From Brugia malayi (taxonomy: Eukaryota > Nematoda > Chromadorea > Rhabditida > Onchocercidae), in contig NW_025062479.1 in NCBI RefSeq assembly GCF_000002995.4, positions 22,192,721-22,256,720 on the forward strand: a stretch of 64,000 nucleotides of DNA, written 5' to 3'. A program made the translations under genes and the position numbers. The notes under the pieces were generated by a model. That model searched no databases and had not been told where the DNA came from. It saw only the letters and a list, made by a program, of their open reading frames with translations. This document shows positions 1-11,132 of the stretch, one piece after another; positions within the stretch are counted from its first letter, which is position 1, and every line of letters begins with the position of its first letter.

Positions 1-19
1 TGCATGTGTTGTTTTACAG

Positions 20-1391
20 GATTTATGATTCCTGGAGGAGTTATGAGTCATAAAGAGTCGATATTTCTGAAACTGAATAAACGAATCAGTAGTTTGGAAT
101 TGAATATGTCTCTCAGCAGTGAATATCTGTCGGAACTGAGTCGACGTTATGTTTTACAAACTAATGAAAGTCGGCGACAGGCTGAATTAATTATTAAACA
201 AGCGGAAGAAGCAGCTATTAATGCCATCAGACCTTCCATTAATGCTCTAAAAATTCAGGTTCTTAATTTCGAAAAGTTCCAAAACAAATAAACTTGATAT
301 GTGAAAAAAGCGTAATGATAAGGAAGGAACATTCTTTGCAGATGGATGCTCTTGCAGCCAGCTTGAGAGAACTCAGTGAAACAGTCAGAGCTTTACCACA
401 GGAAATTACTCCAGCACATCATACTATGATAATGAAGCATGTCGCAGGTAGAACTAATGATGCGGATGTATCATTAGCACCTTCTCAAGCACATTTCTAT
501 GGTTATCTTGGCGTATGGACGGTATGTTTTGTTTGATTTTTTAAATTCATCTAATTTTATTGCGTGTTATGATATTTTAAAATATTGAAGTAACTTTACT
601 GATCGACTTCCATTATCAGTAGTTGCTGAATATTGTAAATTCAAATATTAACATAGTTTCTGTAAGCAGTTTGCACAAAAGGTCAAATTTACTCCTTGCA
701 TATATTCTTGCTATGATTTATTGTATGATTGATTTTACAATTAATACTGAGAAGCTAATTATATTTCAGAGTGGTGAGCTGGTTTGTATCATTGTTTTTA
801 TAAACATCTTAACCTTACTCATCCTATTGTTATTACACTATGCTTTTACCATTATTAATCGCAGTGCTGCTGGACAGATAATGGATGAGCAGCTTCAGAA
901 ATTTATTCAAGATAATTCCGATGTTCGATCAACCGGTACGTCCAGTTTGGATAGCGAATAACTTGCATTTTCCAATGGATTTTTCATAAGTTATTGATCA
1001 TGGAAGGATTAATTAATGAAATGAGAGAAAGAATAAATCTATTTCAGTGAATGCATTTCCTGAGCAACAGCTGGTAGAGGAAGTCACATCTTTAACTTGT
1101 GACGTGGATAACGTTGTTCAGGTTGAAGTTTTGCGCGACTCTTCGTTGCCACCGCCTAATAAGGCGTGTTTGCTAACGGAAAACGAAACAAAAGAAGAGA
1201 ATCTTCCTAATATGCCAGGGTTAATGGAATTGATTGATCGACCACCGTCTCAACTTTCAACACGTAGTGAACAGAATCCGTGGCAAACAAGGAAGCGGAA
1301 AAATAAAAAACGCAAGAGAAATCGCAAAAGTGAAAATTTAGATGAACCATTGTATGGTTTCAGAGTTCTAGCAAATTTAAGGGTTGAGTAG
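20..1391 (+). CDS. 3' end of SUCO/SLP1-like SUN-domain protein (5' partial)
   Basis: Exons 20-258, 342-521, 770-935 and 1048-1391 give one continuous frame of about 308 residues; the gene enters from the left edge (acceptor AG at 18-19). The first exon holds the coiled-coil that follows the SUN domain in SUCO/SLP1 proteins, with the signature NMSLSSEYLSELSRRY. Exon 3 encodes a strong membrane segment (around VCIIVFINILTLLILLLLHY, split by no charges), and exon 4 a basic lysine/arginine-rich tail (KRKNKKRKRNRK) ending in LYGFRVLANLRVE. Introns are 83, 248 and 112 bases; the exon 3 donor CCG|GTACGT is in phase 1 and joins 1048 exactly. If that donor is ignored the frame instead stops at 961, so a shorter isoform is possible. 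Family members are ER or nuclear-envelope membrane proteins; human SUCO affects collagen secretion. Family assignment rests on the coiled-coil signature plus membrane segment. The SUN domain itself lies outside the window. Confidence 0.72.
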
Positions 1392-3038
1392 TTTGAAGTG
1401 TAAGTTATTGTGGAATTTTTTCTATTGAGATTTTGAAAATTTCTTTTTAAAAATAAGCAAATAGGTCGGAAGAAATGGAAACTTTTCAAGATACTATGTG
1501 ACAAGTTAGTCAGAAATGAGAATTGTTGTAGCCTTTCTCATTATTTAGTTTTTCACTCTTTCAGAATTGCTGAAAGAGATTACTGAATTTCTGAAAAAAA
1601 TTGTTGAAAGAGAATTCCTTCAGCTAATTATGGCACCATCTGCTTTGGTCATCTTACGGGTCTATAAACGTTAAAATTTTAGTGCATATTCTTTATCTTT
1701 TCATCTTGATTTAAACAAAATCGTTTTACAGTTCATGACAAATTGTTGCCCATTCTTGCCGATTTTTAAAATTTGGGAAAAAGTGAAGGATTTTTTTTTA
1801 TGTTTGAATTTGTTTCCAGTTAGGTAGTAGTAGTCAGTTAGGTAGTGTATTTTTTAATTCGAATGATTTTAATTTATTTTCACCATTTCATATTGATTAT
1901 GAATTAGTGCAGAACTGTTTGCTTGAATTTATTGTCCTGTTTTGCGATTAATATATAAATTGCTTTGCTTATTAAATACAAGATTTTGAGCTTCTGTCTT
2001 ATTTTCTTGCATTTCTTTCCTTCTTAAATTCTTGTTGTTCCTATTTTCCTTTTTGAGAGCAGTTGACTTATCCTTGCATATTTCTTTAAATTATTCAATA
2101 AGGAGAATTTATTTCTGATCTATCTGAAATAATGTATAGTATCACGGAAAACTAGTTAAAGATTATTCAAGTTAAAATGCTATTAAATTGCATGCAAATT
2201 TATTCTGGAACATCAAGTATTACTGAAAGGAGGAATCATTATGGTGCTAGACATAAAATTTTCGAACATAACTTGCAACAACGTATTTATTTGTTTCATA
2301 TTTCACGTTTCATACGAAATTTTTTATGCATACTTGTCCTCATATCTTCTTCTTTTGGACGGGTCATTGCTTATTTGTTCACTTGTATGCATGTATTCCT
2401 GTGTGCATATTTGTATAGTTGAAAATGATTAATTTATGACTTAATTAGTGTTGCTGCCATATCGATGTACATTGATGCATTGATGCACTAACAGTTTGAT
2501 AGAAAATAAACAATGCCGGACGAAAAATTGCATTATCAAAGTTCCACTTCAAGTCAGTTCATTCATGCTTAATGCTTAATGTTTGTGTTCAATTAATTTC
2601 ATTCGATGATGAAATGATGCATTTATAGGTTTTTGCAACAAATTTGTTGTAGATGTATACAGTTAGTATTCTAATATACATAATAAGACTGTGACATGTA
2701 AAAGTATTTTGTCAACATTTGTGTCAACAACGTCAACGTTTTTAAATCTAAGATATACAATTAGTTTTTTTTTTTTTTTTTTTTTGTTTAGATATTGGCT
2801 AGAAATTATTTCACAGATACATCTTCAGCAAAGATCAAGAAAAATTTCGCGGAAATTGAGAATTTTGTCGTATAGTATTATAGCAATTATTTAGGGTGCA
2901 AATTTTGTAGACTTATTTATAGTAATGGCAAATTATGGATTAGGCACTTTTGTAACATACGAAATTGATGATGAATTAATGGACTAGGCTCTTTTGGGAC
3001 ATAAAAATTATGGACAAGAATGGATGTTTTGTTACTTC

Positions 3039-3080
3039 TAAATAATAGAAATAGAAGTTAAATTCTATTTCTATTATTTA
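3039..3080. repeat. perfect 18-bp inverted repeat, 6-base loop
   Basis: Arms 3039-3056 and 3063-3080 are exact reverse complements (TAAATAATAGAAATAGAA and its complement) around the loop GTTAAA. It would form a stable AT-rich hairpin. No protein-coding context; could be a small foldback element or an RNA hairpin. Confidence 0.85.
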
Positions 3081-3419
3081 AAAGAATCGAGTGAAATGAG
3101 CAATAATCGAATTAATGCATTCATTACTAATGTTGTTTTCTAAGAAATAATTTTTGAAAATTCTGGAAGTTTATTTATCTCTTCAAATACTATGATAGGA
3201 AATGAATTATGAGTTAAAAAAAAAATTAGTTATCTATTAATAGATTGTTAATTTTTCTAAATGCATATGATTTCCTTTTTGGAATACTATATAGCAAAAT
3301 TATATTGCAATATTAATTTCATTTCTTTTCATTCGTAAAATTGTTTCATCTTATTAATGCTAACACCTTTTGAGTATAAAAAAAAAAAAAAAAAAAACAA
3401 TTGATACTACTATCTTTGC

Positions 3420-3500
3420 TTGATAGAATGTGTTTAATAACTGGATTGATAAAGAAGTGATAATTGATAATCATCATTTATTATCAAAAATTATCACTGT
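3420..3500. promoter_or_regulatory. cluster of GATA/TATC motifs with dyad symmetry
   Basis: At least six GATA cores occur in about 80 bases (TGATAG, TTGATAAAG, GTGATAATTGATAATC, then TTATCAAAAATTATCAC). The two halves are partly inverted. WGATAR is the binding site of GATA factors such as the intestinal ELT-2 family in nematodes. The cluster sits about 550 bases before the orphan exons at 4055. Function is inferred from motif density only. Confidence 0.3.
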
Positions 3501-4054
3501 TGTGAGCGGTTGCTCGACTGGAAACTTGATTTGAAGTTTTAAAAAATGGTTGATCCATATAGAATGCGTTATGTATGTTTCAATTGAAAATTCAACTACT
3601 TATACTGTTTGATGCCTTCTGATAAATTTCTTAAATTGAGTGAATAAAATGGTTGTGATAGGAGAGAGAATTAAAATTCATTGTTATTGCAAATTTCAAT
3701 CAAAATTTTTAAAATTTATCTCTAGCATTTACATTTATTTGAGTTAGTAAGAAAGCATTTTATAGAGAAGGCGACCAAAAAAGGTTTGGGAACAGCAAAG
3801 TGATATTTATACAGGATTAGAAAAGGTATTTTTGTGATTTATTTTATTGAAAAGATAATTTTGTGATATGTTTTATTTGTTATAATTTGGTGGAAATAAT
3901 TTCAATTTGCCTTCTTCTAATTTTATAACTTTGCTCCATTTGTCATTCTTTTTTTTTTTTTTTTTCTTTTTACCTTTATCTTTACTTATCTTTAAAAAAT
4001 TTTGAAAACAAAAAAAAGTTAAAACTGAGCATTTACATATATGTAAACTTGCAG

Positions 4055-4300
4055 TCCGATCGTGAATCACCTTCATCGGATGCAATCAGTGAGAATATGA
4101 AAAGACGAAAAAAAAGGTTCGTAATTAGTATCAAACAGAAATAACTAATAATAGTGAGCAAAAATTTTTGATTTAATTTCCTTCCGGTTGTTAATGATTC
4201 ATTTTTTTTTTTTTTTTTTGATAATATTTGGATGTATTTCAGATCGGATGAATCCGATAATCCATATCGTCGACTTTATGGTGTTGGCTTTTTAATTTAA
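4055..4300 (+). CDS. orphan terminal exon pair, basic C-terminus (fragment)
   Basis: Exon 4055-4116 (acceptor TTGCAG, donor AAG|GTTCGT) and exon 4243-4300 (acceptor ATTTCAG) join in phase 2 to read SDRESPSSDAISENMKRRKK followed by RSDESDNPYRRLYGVGFLI and a stop. AATAAA overlaps the stop (4299-4304), as expected at a compact nematode 3' end. The exon enters in phase 0 and is open only in that frame. No upstream exon was found between 1400 and 4050. The basic stretch followed by LYG resembles in layout the SUCO last exon (KRKRNRK then LYGFRVL), which may be chance. It could be an alternative last exon of the SUCO gene, whose exon at 342-521 ends in phase 0, or the end of a separate small gene. 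Confidence 0.35.
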
Positions 4301-4304
4301 TAAA
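4299..4304 (+). terminator. polyadenylation signal AATAAA
   Basis: Canonical hexamer overlapping the TAA stop of the 4243-4300 exon. Its placement supports that exon being a true 3' terminus. Confidence 0.35.
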
Positions 4305-4643
4305 GTCAAAATAATTTTCAATTTTGTTAAAATCTATTTTTTTTAAAATTTTTTCCATTTCTAGAAAATCTTTTATAAATAATAATAATTCATTTTATAT
4401 GATAATTTTTTAGCAATTTAGCAATTAAAGCTATTATTATTATTATTTTTTGCATCCTAAAACAATGATATTGTTATGACTAAAAAATAATCATTAATCT
4501 TTCTTGATGAAATAATTTAAGAAAAAAAAAAAAGAATAATTAAAAAGTTGAAAATTTTGAAAATAAACTGAGATATTAGTTATTTGCTTTTCTTTTAATA
4601 TTAATTGAAAATAATGCATTTTTTTTTTTTTTATCAAATGCAG

Positions 4644-5048
4644 TCTAAACCATATCAATCATCGAGCGAATTTATTGCACCACCAATAGCTGGAGGGGTA
4701 TTTTTTTTTTAAATTTTACTTTATAGAATTAAAATTAGCATTAATATATACATATATACATACATACTTATTAAAAAAGGTGTACCAGGTATCCTACACA
4801 CCATCTAATGTTACCTGCAACTCCTATCATATTGCTCTACTGTACATTTTATAAAGCATAATTTTAATTTAAATTTAATTTAGCCATTACAAGTGCCTAG
4901 CATTATATTTGAAATCGAAGAAGAACCAACCAGGACATGGTACTACTGTCGTTGGACAATTTATTGGTTATTATGGTTTATAGCATCTATTTTTGCTTAT
5001 TTTCTCATTTTTCGACGATATTACTGTTCAATTCTTATGGAATTTTAA
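4644..5048 (+). CDS. orphan membrane-anchor exons (C-terminal fragment)
   Basis: Exon 4644-4697 (acceptor AATGCAG, donor GGG|GTATTT) and exon 4884-5048 (acceptor TTTAG) join in phase 0. They read SKPYQSSSEFIAPPIAGG then PLQVPSIIFEIEEEP, followed by a tryptophan-rich membrane span of about 20 residues (core IYWLLWFIASIFAYFLIF) and a short tail RRYYCSILMEF before the stop at 5046-5048. This looks like a tail-anchored or single-pass C-terminus with a positive stop-transfer flank. No family is recognised. Both this pair and the 4055-4300 pair accept phase 0, so they could be alternative 3' ends of one transcript. Confidence 0.4.
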
Positions 5049-5240
5049 TTGTATATCTTTATTTTATTTTATAAATTCGCTTTGCATTTTTTTTGCATTT
5101 TTTTTTTTTTTACACTTATTCATTTAGTAAATATTCATTCTTAAAGTAGTTAAATTTATTTAAATTATTTCACTTGTATTATTTAAAATATCTATTTATA
5201 AATATTCCTGTTGAAAGTACTATTTCAGCAATTGATAAGT

Positions 5241-5272
<32 letters not shown>

Positions 5273-7007
5273 TTTTACTATATATTTGTTTGAAATTTCT
5301 CAAACAAGTTAATCAATCAATCCCATTTACTATGAGATAAATTGAGTTTTTTTTTTTTTTTTTAAAGAATTAAGTAAACTAGTAATTTAAGTAAATATTC
5401 AAAGAGATATACATTAATAATTTAACTTTCTTTAACTTATTTTAATTTTATTTTTATTTTGAATGATTTAGAATGCCTGTAATCTATTCTATGAAAATTT
5501 AAACCTATATTGTTGGTAAACAAATATTTTAAAATGTGAAAATGAGAAAAGTATGTCATCACAAATAGAGAACAAATTAAAATAATGATCATTTCATGTT
5601 AGATCAATAACCGATGACAGATTTTATAACATTTTACAATTTACAATTATATATCTTCATTTTACATATGAAATTGTACTCCTTTTTTTTTTTTTTTTTG
5701 CATTCTCAGAGCTGAATTATTCAATTTTATTTTTGAGTAAAAAATTAATGAAATTAAATCAGTAAATAAGAATTAGAAGGATGGAAATTTCTCACAGTCA
5801 AAAAACTTTGCATTTTTTCCTTCATTTGAAAATTGTGAAAATAATAATTAAAAAAAAATGATATTCATTGTGATTTCATTTCCAAAGATTTTCTCCATTT
5901 TTCCATTTTCTTATACATCTAATTTTAACTAAAGAATTCGAGAGCGAAAAAACTTGCTGATTTTTCAATTGAAAATTAATAAGAAGTGTTAAAAATCAAT
6001 TTAGTAATTATTATTCTTCAAAGAAAACATATTATTGAACGAAGTGCTATTATGAAGAAATGATTGACAGCATAACTTCGTTAAACAATGTAACTTTAAA
6101 TAAAGAATTAAGCAAATTGTAACAACCAGTGCCTGGCACTTTCTCCACATTTCATTTGTTTTTTTTTTTCTTCTAATATTTCTTCAGTTTTTTTTTTTTT
6201 TTTTCTAAATTTTTACGTTGTTCCGAAATTTTTTAATATCCTTCATTACTTGCTTGCATATTAAAATTTTATAAAAAAAAACAAGTTTTATATAACAAAT
6301 CCGCATTAGCTTTAAAATAAAATTTTACTAGCTTTTCATTTTCTTTTTATAGCTAAATTTGAAATTTGATTTAATGAGGACTATATCATTGAGAGAAAAA
6401 AAAATTGAAATTAGCAGCAATTAATAATGCACTGAATTTTTTACTTTTCCTCAGAATGTCTTCCTACATCCATCCATCTAATTAGCCCATTCATCTCAAT
6501 AATCACTCAAAATTTCAAAAAGAAAAATAATAAAAAAAAAAAAAAAAAAAACATGCTTGCGAATCGTTTAAATACTTTAAAAGTTTAAAGTAACATTACC
6601 TTCCATCACTATAAGATCTCAGCTGATTTATGCAAAAAATGTTAGCAATACCATGCTAATTATTACAATAACTGAAATTATTTCACCGTATTACAGATAA
6701 TCTTTTATAAATATTACTTTTCATATTACTATTATAAATAGAATGCAACACATACAAAAGATGCGTAAAAAAGTTTATTCAATGTTTAAGTTGAAGGAAT
6801 TTAATTAAAAGATTTATATATATATACATGTGATTAGGATGTGTATGTATAAGATTGCAACCAAAAATATAATTGATCAAATATTGTATTATTGTATCAG
6901 CTGAAGAATACATCAATTCAGGGAATTATTTCATGGACAATAAAAATTAGCAAATAAAAAAGAAAGAAAAAGACAGCACCCAATCTGCTAATTCTTGTTA
7001 TATTTTC

Positions 7008-7030
7008 ATAATAATAATAATAATAATAAT
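7008..7030. repeat. (TAA)n microsatellite
   Basis: Seven or so tandem TAA/ATA units, directly readable. Confidence 0.85.
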
Positions 7031-9113
7031 GGAATTCATCAGCAGATCATAGGCAAGAGATTTATGAAAAGGAAATTAAATTGATATCAAATTTTATTTA
7101 ATGAAATCCAAGAATAAGTTAGACTTTCATATTCCTAAAATTTGCAACATTACTTAAATGATTGGAAAGGATATCAATTCTATCAATCGGGTATTTATTA
7201 GCTTTGCTTTTATCTCTTTGTTAGAGAAGCACAAAAGACGAAAGTGATTTACTAACTTCTCAGATTTTTAATGAGGTCAAGAATTCGCAAAATTCAAATG
7301 AAAAAGACAAGGCGATGCATATTTTATTTTTAACTAAATTTCTTAAAGACTCGGTTTCTGGTAAAGAGAATGAATAAAGATGATCGGAAGTGTGTTGTCC
7401 AATATGATTGAGAGAGAAAAGAAAAGCCAACGAAGAAAATATTGGTATGTGTACGTACACCTGCATAAGACTGTCAATGCAACTTTCCGGAATTTAAGAA
7501 AACTTAAATTTACTGTCCTTAAATAAGTGACTTAAAATACCATCCCTTATCTTTCAGTAAATTAGACAAGAATATACTACTTTTCATGAAGCATACAATC
7601 ACTTCTTCAAAGTCTCAATATGACTAGTAAGAAAGAAATATAGCACAAGTTTCCCTGCTAACTTTTTCTGCACATTCAATTAATCAAAACTGCATTTTTT
7701 TTTTTTTTTTTGATCCATCTTCGATCCAATATAAAAGCTCAATCTGATCTGTTGTTTACTATAACTTATAGATGCTCAATACTCTAACTCTATTATAACT
7801 CATAGATGCCACCGGGTAGTATTTAGAAACGGAATTCTACAGCTGCAAATATAACCCAAAACAAGCGTGGTGATTACCTTCCTCATAAAATATTCAGAAT
7901 AAATGAAGAGTAATGCAACAACCAAATAAACTTTGGGCAAAAATGCGATGATAAACAAGAAAGTAAAAATTTCCCTTTATTTTTAAAGACTCAAAAACAA
8001 TTGAGGAGGGCAACACATCACAGCAAGCAAGAGAGCATCATTTTCAAGAGAATCTCGGAAGACCACATATATTCATATATAATTATATACTCGTACATTA
8101 TTTGGTTAACAATGAGAGAGCGAACGAATAACGAAAAAAAAAAAGAAAAAAAAAAACAGCCTCCCCAAATTTTGCCATAATTCGCACTCTTTTTTTCAAG
8201 ACTTCAAAACATCTACTTTGGCTAATAATATTAAGAATACAATTGGCTGATTGGTGGCATGATTAAAATGATAAAGTATTGTACAGATTGAGAAGCTCGA
8301 GACCAAAAAAGGGATAAACAGGTACTAGAACGAAACCATTCATGCTTATGGATATTAAATATGTAATGATTATGGGAAATATTAACAGCAGCATCTGCAT
8401 CAGCGAATTGTAGTTTTAAGTTCGTTAAAAAGTGACCTGAGAAAAAATAAAGAGCAGAGAAGGCGGCCTACCGAAATGGGAAGTAGGTCCAAAAAGGCTT
8501 GAGAAAATGATTGCAAAAAAAGCTTCACGAAGAAAAATTTGCGTAGTATGCCGAAACAACTGTTAAAAAAAAAAAAGACACAGATACATTTCCCTACCTT
8601 ATCTTTTTCAGATCTATAACGATTAAAACAAACGCAAAGTTATGCAATTTCAAAAATCCCGTGCTTAATTCTAAAACAGAATTGAGCTCAATAAAAGCAG
8701 TGAACCGACATAAACAATACCCAATGAATGAGCTATATTGCACCTACTGCAAAATTTGGCATCAATGAGATAGACCCCAAGGAAACACAGAAGCGAGATC
8801 ATTTGCAACTTTTTTCTTTTGTATGTAAAAGGAGAGAAAAAGATGACAAACAACCTGCAATGAAAAGATTGGAAAACAGTAAGGACAGTATATTAGAAAA
8901 GAATGAAATTGTGACGAGAAAAGACGTTCGGGAATTAATAGCAATAGCAGTAATAATAATAATAATATTAATAATGGCGAAGTAACGATGAGCACTTGCT
9001 GATGGAGTTGTTTCTGCTAATCATAGCTGATAATGACAAATGGTAACCATATCAGGAAAAAAGGATGATAGCAATTAATGCTTAGTTGATCAATTAATAG
9101 TGATATATATATA

Positions 9114-9129
9114 AACACACACACACACA
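9114..9129. repeat. (AC)n microsatellite
   Basis: Short run of AC dinucleotides preceded by a TA run. Confidence 0.85.
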
Positions 9130-11132
9130 ATAATGATATAATAAAAAAATGGGAAAGAAAAAATTAAATTAATTGTACGCTGAGAATAAAAACGGCGTAA
9201 ACGACTAAGAATACCCGAAGTAACGAGAACCGATATTTTCCTCTTTGACAAAAAAAAAAATGGAAATGCGAGGCAACCACAGAACAATAGCTTTCAGTGA
9301 TCAGCAGCAGTACTAATCTTGCTGCTCAAAATGCTCTTTTTCTTGAGTTTTGAGAAAGAATATTTTCAGAAAATTGAACTTTAGAAAAAACTCTTGTTGC
9401 AATGGCACTTTCTTATTCTGTTGGAACTTAAATAATGACTGAATGAAAGCTACCGTACATGCGAATATGGAATAAATGTTGATAGTAAGCATTTAGTACG
9501 GAAGCATGAATTAACATCCCGAATACGTTTAGAATTTAGATAAAAAAGACAACATGAAATGCTTTATAAAGTGACAGTAGAGTGTAAATAAGAGAGAACT
9601 ATTGGTTACTTATGCCATAAATATAAAAATATAGATAAGATATCCCGAGATTTTTGACAAAGCTATTAATGGGTAAATAACTGTATAACACCACGACATT
9701 AAAGACCCTACAGTGAATGCAGTAAGTGGAGGCTACTGTACCGGAATGGGCACTACATGTACTGAACGTACACACAAGCTTATGCTATGAGCAAATGTTG
9801 CAGTAAATAGCCTAATCTAACAAATATTGACAAACTACAATGCATATGAAGCAGATGACACCAAAAGATTCGGTTCAGTCAACAAACTTGGCCAAAAGTC
9901 ATTCTAATTTTGCTTGAAAAAAAAAATGTAAACTTTTGCCCGAACATTACTAATATGCACAAACCATGATCATAAGTCAGCTAAAAGATGAAAACAAACT
10001 CAAAAATATATTTCCAAACCGCAAATTTACAATTTTGAGAAACTTGGAGTGTACCGAACCGATCCTGTTTCCCTGACATATACATACCACGACAATGCAC
10101 AGAAGCACTCCTCGTACTTCGAGTGAGCTTTAGCTGAGCAGAATGAATGGAAACATATATGGAGCTTTTGGAAATTTAAGAGCCAAAGGCTGAGGAAAGG
10201 AAAGGAAGAAAAAACAAAACACAAGTACGTCTCAAACAACGTGATTACCATATAAAATTCCTCCAAAAACTCCTCTCAACAAGAAAGTTCACAACAGCTA
10301 CACATAGTGAACATTATCAATGAGCTTGGAATCAAAAAATATGCACGAGTTTGAAAATATCAACAATGGATCAACTGAACTACAACATACGGATATTTAA
10401 TGATACAAAAATGAAAAAAGGAAGGAATTATCACGATATAACTAATGCGCTTATCCTAATTAAATGATGAAAAAACACGTACGAAAGAGATAATTTGATG
10501 TAATACAATAAGAATCAATCAAGACATCGACATAAATGACCCATGAGAACTGAAGGAAAGACACAAAGAATATTTAGATTAGTTTTCATGTTACTAAATA
10601 AATTCATTAAAAATAGAATTACTCCGTACCTCTTTCTGGTAAATGAGAACTTATTTACTGTATACACTCTTGCGCTTACACCATTACTACCATCAGTAAG
10701 TATATCAGCACCAAAGTCAGGAATATAAATATTTTGTGCAGTAAAGCTGCTTCATCTTTCACCTCGGTACTTTTTTGAAAATCCACTAAATGTAGCATAA
10801 AAAAATGGCTGTAAAGTTATCATAATGCACAAGGTGATGGAGGTGTTACGTGCAATTTCTTTAAGGAAAATATAGAAGACGAAAAGGGACATGCGCGCAT
10901 TCATCTAATTAAAAAAAATGAGAAATCGCTGAATTAGAGATAGCATTATACATATGATTATTTAGGACTAACAAAAAAGAAAAATGAAAATATAAGTTCC
11001 ATTACGCATGAATTGAGCTGCACGCGCACCGTGAGGTTGGTTTCTGTCGAAAATTTCATGATAAATAATGAAAAAGGCAGGTATAGCGATGCATGCGTGC
11101 CTTGCTGACTAGTCAGTGTTTCATATCTATTA

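Larger units (their letters stand above)
1392..4054. other. intergenic, AT-rich, no convincing gene
   Basis: Contains several poly-T/poly-A runs (for example near 2767-2785 and 3380-3398), a perfect 18-bp inverted repeat (3039-3080) and a cluster of GATA motifs (3420-3500). Short open stretches near 1612-1650 and 2177-2422 lack consistent splice sites or protein-like composition. The SUCO 3' UTR must lie in the first part. Confidence 0.6.
5049..11132. other. long intergenic stretch, AT-rich, no confirmed gene
   Basis: About 6 kb between plus-strand exons and the convergent minus-strand AIN-1 gene. Many homopolymer runs (5248-5270, 5348-5361, 6190-6204, 7696-7710) and small microsatellites (TAA near 7008-7030, AC at 9114-9129). 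From about 7.2 to 11 kb the base composition is slightly less AT-rich, possibly a long 3' UTR of AIN-1 or decayed sequence. An 85-codon plus-strand open frame (8728-8985) and a short open stretch after an acceptor-like site near 7261 are the only coding hints, both weak. Confidence 0.5.

Noticed and set aside
7262..7375. 37-codon open stretch after an acceptor-like site, ending near GAATGAATAAAG
   Set aside because: No upstream exon, opposite to the nearest gene, and length is within chance for so many frames.
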